Shown in pieces: positions 45,160 to 56,985 of a stretch of DNA of 64,000 nucleotides. How positions within the stretch are numbered: the first letter of the stretch is position 1; every line of letters begins with the position of its first letter. Both the position numbers and the translations under genes were made by a program. The notes below the pieces were generated by a model, which saw nothing but the letters and a program-made list of their open reading frames with translations, was not told where the DNA came from and ran no database searches. Source of the DNA: Doris montereyensis (taxonomy: Eukaryota > Mollusca > Gastropoda > Nudibranchia > Dorididae); NCBI GenBank assembly GCA_037039925.1, contig JAXRKP010001863.1, positions 1 to 64,000 of the forward strand. The letters are read 5' to 3'.

Positions 45160-45240
45160 GGCGGTAGGCTGCGATACGCTGCGGTAGACTGCGATAGACT
45201 GCGATAGGCTGTGATAAAGAACGATAAGGAGCGATAAAAG
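45160..45240. repeat. Diagnostic GATACGCTGC block (third close copy)
   Basis: Same ordered variants, with GATAGGCTGTGATAAAG in place of the GTAATAAAG form. It again lies about 400 bp before a GATAGGGTGC cluster. Confidence 0.85.
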
Positions 45241-45560
45241 ATAAAAAGCGATAAAAAGCGATAAAGAGCGACAAAGAGCGATAAAGAGCGATAGGCTCCG
45301 ATAAAGAGCGATAGGTTGCAAAGGAGCGATAGGCTCCGATAGCCTGCGATAGGCTGCAATAGGCTGCGATAAAGAGCTATAAAGAGCGATAAAGAGCGAT
45401 AAAGAGCGATAAAGAGCGATAAAGAGCGATAAAGCGCGATAAAGAGCGATAGGCTGCGATAGGCTGCGATAAACTGCGATAAAGAGCGATAAAGAGCGAT
45501 AAAGAGCGATAAAGAGCGATAAAGAGCCATAAAGAGCGATAAAGAGCGATAGGCTGCGAT

Positions 45561-45855
45561 AGGGTGCGATAGGCAGCGAATAGGGTGCGATAGGGTGCGA
45601 TCGAGTGCGATAGGTGGCGATAGGGTGCGATAGGCTGCGATAGGCTGCGATAGGCTGCGATAGGCTCTGATAGGTTGCGAAAGGCTGCGAGAGGCTGCGA
45701 TAAAGCGCGATAAAAAGCGATAAAGAGCGATAAATAGCGATAGGTTGCGACAAGGTGCGATAGGGTGATGTTAGGCTGCGATAGAGTGCGATAGAGTGCG
45801 ATAGGGTGCGATAGGGTGCGATCGGGTGCGATAGGCGGCGATAGGGTGCGATAGG
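45561..45855. repeat. GATAGGGTGC clusters 3 and 4
   Basis: Copies of clusters 1 and 2 with single-base indels (GGCAGCGAATAGGG, GGGTGATGTTAGGC) that shift the decamer phase. Confidence 0.83.
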
Positions 45856-48652
45856 CTGCGATAGGCTGCTATAGGCTGCGATAGGCTGCGATAGGCTGCG
45901 ATAAAGAGCGATAAAGAGCGATAGGCTGCGATAGGTTGCGATATGCTGCGATAGGCTGCGGTAGGCTGCGGTAGGCTGCGATAAGCTGCCGTAGGCTGCG
46001 ATAGGCTGCGATAGGCTGTGATAAAGAGCGACAAGGACCGATAAAGAGCGAGAAAAAAGCTATAAAGAGCGATAGGCTCCGATAAAGAGCGATAGACTTC
46101 GATAAAGAGCGATAGGCTGCGATAAAGAGCGATAAAGAGCGATAAAGAGCGATAAAGAGCGATAAAGAGCGATAAAGAGCGATAAAGAGCGATAAACAGC
46201 GATAGGCTGCGATAAAGAGTGATAGGCTGCGATAAAGAGCGATAGGCTGCGATAAAGAGCGATAGGCGATAAAGAGCGATAAGGAACGATAAAAGAGCGA
46301 TAAAGAGCGATAAAGAGCGATAAAGAGCGATAAAGAGCGATAAAGAGCGATTAGGAGCTGATAAAGAGCGATAGAGCGATAAAGAGCGACAAAAGCGATA
46401 GGCTGCGATAAAAGCGATAGGCTGCTATAAAGAGCGATAAGAGCGATAAAAGAGCGATAAAGAGCGATAAAGAGCGATAAAGAGCGATAAAAAGCGATAA
46501 AAGAGCGACAAAGAGCGATAAAGAGCGATAAAGAGCGATAAAGAGCGATAAGCTCCGATAAAGAGCGATAGAGGACGAAAGCGAGCGATAAGGCTGCTAT
46601 AAAGAGCGATAAAGAGCGATAAAAGTGATAAAGCTGCGATAAAGAGCGATAGACTGCGATAAAGAGCGATAGGCTGCGATAAAGAGCAGATAAAGAGCGA
46701 TAAAGAGCGATAAAGAGCGATAAAGAAGCGATAGCTGTCGATAAAGAGCGATAGGCTGCGATAAAGAGCGATAAAGAGCGATAAAGAGCGATAAAGAGCG
46801 ACAAAGAGCGATAAAGAGCGATAAAGAGCGATAAAGAGCGATAAAGAGCATAAAAAGCGATAAAGAGCAATAAAGAGCGATAAAGAGCGATAGGCTGCGA
46901 TAAAGAGCGATAAAGAGCGATAAAGAGCGATAAAGAGCGATAAAGAGCGATAAAGAGCGATAAAGAGCAGGCTGCGATAAAGAGCGATAACGAGCGATAG
47001 GAGCGATAAAGAGCGATAAAGAGCGATAAAGAGCGATAAAGAGCGATAAAGAGCGATAAAGAGCGATAAAGAGCGATAAAGAGCGATAAAGAGCGATAAA
47101 GAGCGATAAGGCTGCGATATGCTGCTATAGGCTGCGATAAAGAGCAATAAAGAGCGATAAAAAGCGATAAAGAGCGATAAGGAGCGATAAAGAGCGATAA
47201 AGAGCGATAGAGAGCGATAGGCTAGGCTGCGATAAAGAGCGATAGGCTGCGAAAGAGCGATAGGCTGCGATAAAGAGCGATAAAGAGCGATAAAGAGCGA
47301 TAAACTGCGATAAAGCGATAAGAGCGATAAAGAGCGATAAAGAGCGATAAAGAGCGATAAAGAGCGATAAAGAGCGATAAAAGAGCGATAAAGAGCGATG
47401 ATAAAGAGCGATAAAGAGCGATAAAGAGCGATAGAGCGATGCGATAAGAGCGATAAAGCGATAAGGACTGCGATAAAGAGCGATAGGCTGCGATAAAGAA
47501 CGAAAGAGCGATAAAGAGCGATAAAAGATAAAGAGCGATAAAGAGCGATAAAGAGCGATAAGGAGCGATAAAGAGCGATAGCCTGCGATAGGCTGCGATA
47601 GACTGCGATAAAGAGCGATAGGCTGCGATAAAGAGCGATAAAAGCGATAACGAGGACAATACGCTGTGATAAAGAGCGATAAAGATAAAGCGATAAAGAG
47701 CAACAGGCTCCGATAAAGAGCGATAGGCTGCGATAGGCTCCGATAAGAGCGATAAAGAGCAATAAAGAGCGATAAAGAGTGATAAAGAACGATAAAGAGC
47801 GAAAAATGAGCGATAGGCTGCGATAAAGAGCGATAGGCTGCGATTAAGAGCAATAGGCTGCGATAGGCTGCGATAGACTGCGATAGGCTGCGGTAGGCTG
47901 CGATAAGCTGCCGTAGGCTGCGATAGGCTGCGAAGGCTGTGATAAACAGCGATAGGACCGATAAAGAGCGAGAAAAAAGCGATAAAGAGCGAGAAAAAGC
48001 GATAGGCTCCGATAAAGAGCGATAAACTGCGATAAAGAGCGATAGGCTGCGATAAAGAGCGATAAAGAGCGATAAAGTGCGATAGAGCGATAAAGAGCCA
48101 TACAGAGCGATAAAGAGCGATAGGCAGCGATAAACAGCAATAGGCTGCGAAAAAGAGTGATAGGCTGCGATAAAGAGAGATAGGCTGCGATAAAGAGCGA
48201 TAAAGAGCGATAAAGAGCGATAAAGAACGATAAAGAGCGATAAAGAGCGATAAAGAGCGATAGACTCCGATAAAGAGCGATAGGCTGCGATAAAGAGCGA
48301 TAAGCTGTGAAGGCTGCGATAGGCTGCGATAGCCGCGATAGACTGCGATAGGCTGCGATAGGGAGCGAAAGGGAGCGATAAAGGCTGCGATAAAGAGCGA
48401 TAGGCAGCCATAGGCAGCGATAAAGAGCCATAGGCAGCGATAAAGAGCCATAAATAGCGATAGGCTGCGATAAAGAGCGATAGGCTGCGATAAAGAGCGA
48501 TAGGCAGCGATAAGCAGCGATAGGCAGCCATAGGCAGCGATAGGCAGCGATAAGGAACGATAAAGAGCGATAAGGCAGCCATAGGCAGCGATAAAGAGCG
48601 ATAAAGAGCGATAAAAAGCGATAAAGAGCGACAAAGAGCGATAGGCTCCGAT

Positions 48653-48778
48653 CTATCACAGCTTATCGCAGCCTATCACAGCCTAACACAGCCTATCGCA
48701 GCCTATCGCTCTTCATTATCGCAGCCTATCGCTCTTTATCGCTCTTTTTCGCTGCCTATCGCTCTTTATCGCTCTTTT
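48653..48778 (+). repeat. TATCGCAGCC/TATCGCTCTT array, inverted right flank
   Basis: The strand switches at GGCTCCGATCTATCACAGC. About 125 bp of GCAGCCTATC and GCTCTTTATC follow, then a direct join to the 24-bp array at GCTCTTTTTACGTCTG. Confidence 0.9.
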
Positions 48779-49812
48779 TACGTCTGTTAGGTACTACTTC
48801 TTTATGTCTCGTGGTACTACTTCTGTATGTCTGGTACGTACTATTCTTTTCTGTCTTGTAGGTACTATTTCTTTATGTCTTGCGGGTACTACTTCTTTAT
48901 GTCCGGTAGATACTACTTCTTTACGTCTGGTAGATACTACTTTTTTATGCCTGGTAGGTACTACTTCTTTATGTTTCGTAGGTACTATTTCTTTATGTAT
49001 GGTAGGTACTACTTCTTTAGGTCTGGTAGGTACTACTTCTTTACGTCTGGTAGGTACTACTTCTTTATGTCTGTTAGGTACTACTTCTTAATGTCTCGTA
49101 TGTACTACTTCTTTGTCTGGGAGGTACTACTTTTTTCTGTCTTGTAAGAACTATTTCTTTATGTCTTGTTGGTACTACTTCTTTATGTCTGGTAGGTACT
49201 ACTTTTTTCTATCTTGTAGAACTATTTCTTTTATGTCTGGTGGTACTACTTCTTTATGTCCGGTAGGTACTATTTCTTTACGACTGGTAGGTACTACTTC
49301 TTTATGCCTTGTAGGTGCTACTTTTTCGTCTTGTAGGAACTATTTCTTTATGTCTGGTGGGTACTACTTCTTGATGTCCGGTAGGTACTACTTCTTTCTT
49401 TACGTCTGGTAGGTACTACTTCTTTATGTCTGTTAGGTACTACTTCTTTATGTCTCGTAGGTGCTACTTCTTTATGTCTGGTAGGTACTACTTTTTCTGC
49501 CTTGTAAGAACTATTTCTTTATGTCTTGTTGGTACTACTTCTTTATGTCTGTTAGGTACTACTTTTTCTATCTTGTAGGAACTATTTCTTTATGTCTGAT
49601 GGGTACTACTTCTTTATGTCCGGTAGGTACTACTTCTTTACGACTGGTAGGTACTACTTCTTTATGTCTGTTAGGTACTACTTCTTTATGTCTCGTAGGT
49701 ACTTCTTCTTTACGTCTGGTAGGTACCACTTTTTATGCCTGCAAGGTACTACTTCTTTATGTTTCGTACGTACTATTTCTTTATGTATGGTAGGTACTAC
49801 TTCAGGCGGAAT
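48779..49812 (+). repeat. 24-bp tandem array, copy B
   Basis: It enters mid-array and matches copy A from about 22,142 on, monomer variant by monomer variant (CTCGTAGG, CTGTATGTCTGG, GTCTTGCGGG, GTTTCGTAGG). It carries several 1-3 base deletions that break the open frames seen in copy A. It closes with the same ACTTCAGGCGGAATG. Confidence 0.92.
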
Positions 49813-50208
49813 GATATCGAATTAGAGGACGATTGATGTCGCGTAGTCATATACAATTAAAGAACGATTGAGGCCGCGTAGTGATATTGAATTAGAGGCC
49901 GATTGAGGCATAGTGATATGGAATTAGAAGACGATTGGGAGGTCGCGTATTACTGATATCGAATTAGAGGACGATTGAGGTCACATAGTATATCGAATTA
50001 GAGGACGATTGGTCACATAGTGCTATCGCATTAGAGGACAATTGATGCCGCGTAGTGATATGAAATAAGAGGACAATTGAGGCCGCGTAGTGATATCGAA
50101 TTAGAGAGAGGAAGATTGAGGCATTGTAGTGATATCGAATTAGAGGACGATTCAAGCCACGTAGTGATATCAAATTAGAGGCCAATTGAAGCGTAGTGAT
50201 ATGGAATT
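49813..50208 (+). repeat. 35-bp tandem array, copy B
   Basis: It follows copy A in variant order (TATACAATTAAAGAACG, GGTCACATAGTATATCG, GCATTAGAGGACA) with fewer monomers and small indels. The final GTAGTGATATGGAATTTT is retained. Confidence 0.92.
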
Positions 50209-52432
50209 TTAAAAAAAGCCCAAAAAACAAGAAAAGAAGACTAAAGACAAGAAAAAAGAGAAAAAAAAAAAAGAAAACCAAGGACAACAACAAGACCAAA
50301 GACAAGAAAAGAAGACCAGAGACAAAGAAAGAAGACCAAAGACCGAAAAGAAGACCAAGGACAAAAAAGACTAAAGACAAGAAAAGAAGACCCAAGACAA
50401 GAAAAGAAGACTAAAGCCAAGAAAGAAGACCAAAAACAAGAAGAAAATATCAAAGACAGGAAAAGAAGACCAAGACAAGAAAGAAGACCAAAAGACAAAA
50501 AAGAAGACCAAAGACAAAAAGAAGACCAAATACGAAAATCAAAACCAGAGGCAATAAAAAGATCAAACGACAAAAAAACGTCAAAGAAGACGAATAACAA
50601 GAAAAGAAGACCAAGGACAAGAACAAACACCAAAGACAGAAAAGAAGACCAAAGACAAGAAAGAAGACCAAAGACAAAAAGACCAAGACAAAAAGAAGAC
50701 CAAAGAGAAGAAAAGAAGACTACAAACAGGAAAAGAACACGAAAAGAACAAACCAAAACACCAAAGATAATAAAATAAGACCAAAGACAAGAGAAGAACA
50801 CCGAGGACAGGAAGAGCAAAATCAAGGACTGAAAAAAGAAGAAGAAAGAGAAAAAAAGGACCAAAGACTAAAAAAAAAGACAAATGACCACAAAAAAAAG
50901 ACCAAGACTTAAAAAAGACCAAAAACAACAAGACCAAAGACAAAAAAAAAAAAGACCAAAGACAAAACGAAAACCAAAGACGTACAGGAAAAGCAGACAA
51001 AAAGGAGACGCAAAGACAAAATAGAAGACGAAAGACAAAAAAACAAAAACAAAGACAAAAAAAGAAGACCAAAGACCAGACAAGAAGACCAAACACAAGA
51101 AAAAGGAGACCAAAAAAAGAGAAAAAGACCAAAACAAAAAAAGAAGATAAAAAACAAGAGAAAAGAAGACCAAAGACAAAAAGACACAAAATAAAAAGAC
51201 CAAAGACAAGAAAAGACCAAATACAAAAAAAGATCCGACAAGAAAAACTTCAAGACCAGAAAAAGAGGAGCCACAAGCAAGAAAAAAGACCACTGGAAAA
51301 AAAGGAAGAAAGGAAAAAAGACAAAAACAAAAAAGAAGACCAATGACAAAAAACAAGACCAAAGACAAAGGAAGAAAGAGACAAAAAACAAGACCAATGA
51401 CAAACAAAAGACCAATGACAAAAACAAGACCAAAGACAAAAGAAGACCAAGAGACAAAAAACAAGACCAATGACAAACAAGAACCAAAAGACAAACAAAG
51501 ACCAAAGACAAAAAAAGAAGACCAAAGATGAACAGGAAAAGTAGACAAAAAGAAGACAGAACAAGACAAAAGACTAAAAAGAAGACCAAAGACAAGAAAA
51601 GAACACCAAAGGCAAAAAGAGAAGACCAAAGAACAGACGAAAACACCAAAGATAATAAAACAAGACCAAAGACAAAAGAAGAGGACCGAACACAGGAAGA
51701 AAAAATCAAAGACTGGAAAAGAAGACGAAAGAAAAAAAGACTAAAAACAAAAAAGAAGACCAATGACAAAAAACAAGACCAAAGACAAATAAGAAGACCG
51801 AAAGACAAAAAACAAGACCAATGACAAAAAAGACCAAAGACAAAGAAAAGACCAAAGACAAAAAAGACACAAAATAAAGAAGACGAAAGACAAGAAAAGA
51901 AGACCAAATACAACAAAAAAAGATCACAACAACAAAAAAGACCCAAGACAAGAAAAGAAGACCACAAACAAGAACAAAAGACCAAACACAAGAAAAGAAG
52001 ATCAAAGACAAGCAAGGAGCAAGACAAAAAAACAAGACCAAAAACGAGAAATAAGAAGAACAAATATAAAAAAATACCAAAGACAAGAAAAGAAGACCAA
52101 AGACAAAAAGAAGACCAAAGACAAAAAGAAGACCAAAGACAAAAAAGACACAAAATAAAGAAGACAAAAGACATGAAAAGAAGACCAAATACAAATAAAG
52201 ATCAAGACAACAACAAAAAACCAAGACAAGAAAAGAAGACAACAAACAAGAAAAAAAGACCAAACACAAGAAAAGAATACCAAAGACAAGAAAAGACCAA
52301 GACAAAAAAGAAGACCAAAAAAAGAAGAAGACCAAATACACGAAAAGAACACCAACAACAAAAAAGAAGAACAAAAGACAAAATAGAAGACGAAAGACAA
52401 AAACAAGAACAAAGACAAGAAAAGAAGACCAT
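50209..52432 (+). repeat. Purine-rich array, type 2, large copy
   Basis: It starts AAAAAAAGCCCAAAAAACAAG. It includes two copies of the CACCAAAGATAATAAAA segment (about 50,757 and 51,645). The right third (51,600-52,432) is a close copy of 21,057-21,871. Plus-strand T is rare throughout. Confidence 0.9.
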
Positions 52433-52500
52433 TTTTATGTCTGGTAGGTACTACTTCTTTACGTCTGGTGGGTACTACTTTGCGTATTGATATGTATTGA
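52433..52500 (+). repeat. Short 24-bp-type island (second copy)
   Basis: Copy of the island at 21,872, including TTTGCGTATTGATATGTATTG. Confidence 0.86.
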
Positions 52501-52605
52501 AAAGAAAAGAAGACTAAACACAAGAAAAGAAGTCCAAACACAAGAAAAGAAGACCAAACACAAGAAAAGAAGACCAAAGACAAAAAAAGAAGATCAAAAA
52601 CAAGA
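52501..52605 (+). repeat. Short purine-rich spacer (second copy)
   Basis: Near-identical to 21,941-22,044. It ends AAAAACAAGATATGTCTGG. Confidence 0.87.
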
Positions 52606-53722
52606 TATGTCTGGTAAGTACAACGTCTTTATGTCTGGTAGGTACTACTTCATTATGTCCGGTAGGTACTACTTTTTTCTGTCTTGTAGGATCTATTCCT
52701 TTACGTCTGTTAGGTACTACTTCTTTATGTCTCGTAGGTACTACTTCTGTATGTCTGGTACGTACTATTTTTTTCTGTCTTGTAGGTACTATTTCTTTAT
52801 GTCTTGCGGGTACTCCTTCTTTATGTCCGGTAGGTACTAATTCTTTACGTCAGGTAGATACTACTTTTTTATGCCTGGTAGGTACTACTTCTTTATGTTT
52901 CGTAGGTACTATTTCTTTACGTATGGTAGGTACTACTTCTTTAGGTCTGGTAGGTACTACTTCTTTACGTCTGGTAGGTACTACTTCTTTATGTCTGTTA
53001 GGTACTACTTCTTAATGTCTCGTAGGTACTACTTCTTTATGTCTGGTAGGTACTACTTTTTTCTGTCTTGTAAGAACTATTTCTTTATGTCTTGTTGGTA
53101 CTACTTCTTTATGTCTGGTAGGTACTACTTTTTTCTATCTTGTAGGAACTATTTCTTTATGTCTGGTGGGTACTACTTCTTTATGTCCGGTAGGTACTAT
53201 TTCTTTACGACTGGTAGGTACTACTTTTTTATGCCTGGTAGGTATTACTTTTTCCTGTCTTGTAGGAACTATTTCTTTATGTCTGGTGGATACTACTTCT
53301 TTATGTCCGGTAGGTACTACTTCTTTACGACTGGTAGGTACTACTTCTTTATGCCTGGTAGGTACTACTTTTTCCTGTCTTGTAGGAACTATTTCTTTAT
53401 GTCTGGTGGGTACTACTTCTTTATGTCCGGTAGGTACTACTTTTTTCTGTCTTGTAAGAACTATTTCTTTATGTTATGTTGGTACTACTTCTTTATGTCT
53501 GTTAGGTACTACTTTTTTCTATCTTGTAGGAACTATTTCTTTATGTCTGGTGGGTACTACTTCTTTATGTCCGGTAGGTACTACTTTTTTACGACTGGTA
53601 GGTACTACTTCTTTATGTCTGTTAGGTACTACTTCTTTATGCCTGGTAGGTACTACTTCTTTACGTCTGGTAGGTACCACTTTTTTATGCCTGGTAGGTA
53701 CTACTTCTTTATGTTTCGTACG
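52606..53722 (+). repeat. 24-bp tandem array, copy C (truncated right end)
   Basis: It matches copy A from its first monomer. A 120-bp five-monomer rhythm is visible at 53,161-53,400. It stops at GTTTCGTACG, where copy A still has two monomers and the 35-bp array, and joins CCATCGCT octamers directly. The plus-strand frame starting at 52,871 runs straight into the octamers. Confidence 0.92.
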
Positions 53723-54951
53723 TCCATCGCTCCATTGCTCCATCACTCAATCGCTTAATCACTCCATCGCTCCATCGCTCCATCGCTCCATCGCTCCATC
53801 GCTCCATCGCTTCATCGCTCCATCGCTCAATTGCTCCATCGCTCAATCGCTCCATTGCTCCACCGATCCATTGCACCATCGCTCCGTCGCTCCATCGCTG
53901 CATCACTCCATCGCTCTACTGCTTCATCGCTCCATTGCTCCATTGCTCCATCGCTCCATTGCCCTATCGTACCATCATTCTAACGCTTTACCGCTTCCTC
54001 GCTCCATTGCTCCATCGCTCCATCGCTCCATCGCTCCATCGTCCCATCGTTTCATCGCTCCATCCCTACATCGCTCCATCGCTCCATCGCGCCATCACTC
54101 AATCGCTCCATCGCTCCATCGCTCAATCGCTCCATTGCCCATCGTTACATCGCTCCATCGCTCGATCGCTCCATCGCTCCATAGCTCCATCGCTCCATCG
54201 CTCCATCGCTCCATCACTCCATCGCTCCGTCGCTCAATTGCTCAATCGCTCCATCGATCTATTGCTCTATCGATCCATTGCTCCATCGCTCCGTCGCTCC
54301 ATCGCTCCATCGCTCTACTGCTTCATCGCTCCATTGCTCCATCGCGCCATCGCTCAATCGCTCCATTGCCCAAATTGTACCATCACTCCAACGCTCTACC
54401 GCTTCAGCACTCCATTGCTCCATCGCTCCATCGCTCCATTGCCCAATCGTTTGGTCGCTCCATCCCTATATCGGTCTATCGCTCCATTGCTCAATGACTC
54501 AATCGCTAATCGCTCCATCCCTCCATCGCTCCATTGCTCATCGCTCCATCGCTCCATCGCTCCATCGCTTCACCGCTCCATCGCTCCACCGCTCCATCGG
54601 TCAATTGCTCCATCGCTCTTTTGCTCCATTGCTCCATCGATCCATTGCTCCATCGCTCCGTCGCTCCATCGCTCCATCACTCCATCGTTCTACTACTTCA
54701 TCGCTCCATTGCTCCATTGCTCCAGCGCTCCAGCGCTCCATCGCTCCATCGTTCTTTCACTCGATCCCTCTACCGCTTCATTGCTCCATTGCTCCATCGC
54801 TCCATCGTTCCATCGCTCCATCGCTCCATTGCCACATCGTTTATTCGCTCCATCCCTACATCGGTCCATCGCTCCATCGCTCCATCGCTCCATTGCTATA
54901 TCGCTCAATCGGTTCATCGTTCCATCACTCAATCGCTTAATCGCTCCACCA
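53723..54951 (+). repeat. CCATCGCT octamer array, left block
   Basis: Eight-base monomers CCATCGCT with CCATTGCT, CCATCACT, CAATCGCT and CCGTCGCT variants. Longer-range order repeats at about 370-410 bp, marked by CTCCGTCGCTCC at about 53,882, 54,289 and 54,657. Plus-strand frames read SIAPSLHR repeats, because three octamers equal eight codons. Confidence 0.94.
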
Positions 54952-55085
54952 AGACAAAACAGAAGACCAATGACAAAAAAGAAGACCAAAGACAAGAAAA
55001 AAAGTCCAAAGGCAAGAAACGAAGACCAAACAACAGACGAAAAGACCAAAGATAATAAAACAAGACCAAGACGAAAAAAAAAGAC
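54952..55085 (+). repeat. Purine-rich insert in octamer array
   Basis: It begins CCACCAAGACAAAAC and carries the type 2 markers AAAGTCCAAAGGCAAG and CAAAGATAATAAAACAAG. It is a short copy of the start of the array at 63,237. Confidence 0.88.
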
Positions 55086-55272
55086 CATCGCTCCGTCGCT
55101 CCATCGCTTCATCACTCAATCGGTCTACTGGTTCATCGCTCCATTGCTCCAAAACTCCAAAGCTCCATTGCCCCATCAAAAAAGAAGCCGCTCCATCCCT
55201 ACATCAAAAAAGCTCAATCGCTCCATTGCTCCATCACTCAATTGCTAATCGCTCCATCGCTCCATTGCTCCG
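55086..55272 (+). repeat. Octamer array with purine fragments inside
   Basis: CCATCGCT monomers are interrupted by AAAAAAGAAG and AAAAAAG pieces (near 55,178 and 55,206), each replacing part of an octamer. Confidence 0.82.
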
Positions 55273-55879
55273 GAGACAAACTCCAGAGACAAAAGAACAA
55301 AGACGAAAAGAAGACCAAAGACCAGACAAGAAGACCAAACAGGAAAAGAAGACTAAAAACAAAACGATCAAGACAAAAAAAAGAAGACCAAAAAACAAGG
55401 AAAAGAAGAGCTCAAAAAGAAAACCTCAAAGACAAAGAAGACCAGAAAGACAAAAAGAAAAGGACACAAAATAAAGAAGACCAAAGACAAAAACAGACAC
55501 AAAAAGATCAAGACAACAAAAAAGACCCAAAACAAGAAAAAGAAGACCGACCAAAAAAGGAAAAAGACCAAACACAAGAAAAGAAGATCAAAGACAAGTA
55601 AAAGACCAAGACAAAAAAGAAGCATCAAAACAGAAAGAAGACCAACATAAGAAAGAAGACTAAATTACAAAAAGAAGAACAAAGACAAAATAGAAGACGA
55701 AAGACAAAACAAGAACAAAGACAACAAAGAAGACCAAAAAACCAGACAAGAAGACCCAACACAAGAAAAGAAGACCAAAGACAAGAAAGATCAAGATTAA
55801 AAAAGAAAAAAAGAAGAAAAAGACAAAACACAAGAAAAATAAAAACCAAAAGACAAAAAAAGAAGACCAAAAACAAGAT
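55273..55879 (+). repeat. Purine-rich array, irregular
   Basis: Type 2 purine repeat with many deletions and unusual strings (GAGCTCAAAAAGAAAACC). It ends in AAAAACAAGATATGTCTG, the standard entry to a 24-bp array. Confidence 0.88.
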
Positions 55880-56985
55880 ATGTCTGCAGGTACATTTCTT
55901 TTTTATGTCTGGTAGGTACTACTTTTTATGTCTGTGTAGGTACTATTTCTTAAGGTCTGGTAGGTACTGCTTCAAGGTCTGGCAGGAAGCATTTTTATGC
56001 CTGTTAGTATTGTATCCCTGTAGGTACTACTTCTTTTGCGTCTGGTAAGCACTACTTTTTTCTGTCTTGTAGGAATCCATTTCTTAAAATGTCTAGTGGA
56101 AACTACTTCTGGCGTCCGGTTGGTACTATTTTTATGTCTGGTAGGTACTACATCTCTACGTCTGGTAGGTACTACTTTTTATGTCTTGTAGGTACTTTTT
56201 CTTTTTGTCTGCTAAGTACTTCTTCTTTATGTCTGATGGTACAACTTCATTATGTCTGGTAGGTACGACTTCTTTATGTCTGGTAGGTACTACTTCTTTA
56301 TCATCCGTTAGGTACTACTTTTTATGTCTGGTAGGTACTACTTCTTTCTGTCTTGTAAGTACTATTACTTTATGTCTGGTAAGTACTACTTCTTTATGTC
56401 TAGTAAGTACTATTTTTTTATGTCTGATAGGTACTACTTCATTAGGTCTAGTAGGTATTACTTCTTTATATCTGGTAGGTACTACTTTTTTATGTCTGGT
56501 AGGTACTATTCTTTATATCTGGTAGGTACTACTGCTTGATGGCTCGTAGGTACTACTTCTTTATGTCTGGTAGGTACTACTTTTTTATGTCACGTAGGTA
56601 CTATTTCTTTTGTCCTGGTAAGTACTACTTCTTTATGTCTGATAGGTACTACTTCTTTATGTCTGGTATGTACAACTTCTTTATGTCTGGTAGGTACTAC
56701 TTCTTTATGTCTGGTAGGTACTACTTCTTTATATCTGGTAGGTACTACTTTTTATGTCTTGTAGGTACTATTTCTTTATGTCTGGTCGGTACTACTTTTT
56801 TATGTCTGGTAGGTACTACTTCTTTATGTCTGGTAGGTACTACTTTTGTATGTAGGTACTACTTCTTTATGTCTGGTAGGTACTACTTCTTTATGTCTGG
56901 TAGGTACTACTTTCTCGTAGGCACTACTTTTATGTCTGGTAGGTACTACTTTTTTATGTCGTAGGGTACTACTTTTGATGTTTAG
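55880..56985 (+). repeat. 24-bp tandem array, copy D
   Basis: The first 400 bp are irregular. The middle (about 56,240-56,900) is more uniform GTCTGGTAGGTACTAC than in the other copies, as after recent homogenisation. Its variant order does not follow copies A-C. It joins the 35-bp array at TTTAGTAGGACGATTGAG without the CAGGCGGAAT linker. Confidence 0.9.

Larger units (their letters stand above)
36293..48652 (-). repeat. 12.4-kb GATAAAGAGC/GATAGGCTGC decamer array
   Basis: This is the largest single-family block. GATAAAGAGC dominates and is punctuated by GATAGGCTGC, GATAGGCTCC, GATAACGAGC and GACAAAGAGC. GTGATA and GCAATA variants fit CpG decay. Ten-base period gives 30-bp (10-codon) peptide repeats of the LYRSLSLFIA type on the minus strand, with frames up to 942 codons; these shift frame at each indel and carry no domain. 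Nested duplications are recognisable (separate entries). Phase is clean around 43.1-45.5 kb and frequently broken in 37-42 kb and 46-48 kb. Confidence 0.95.
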
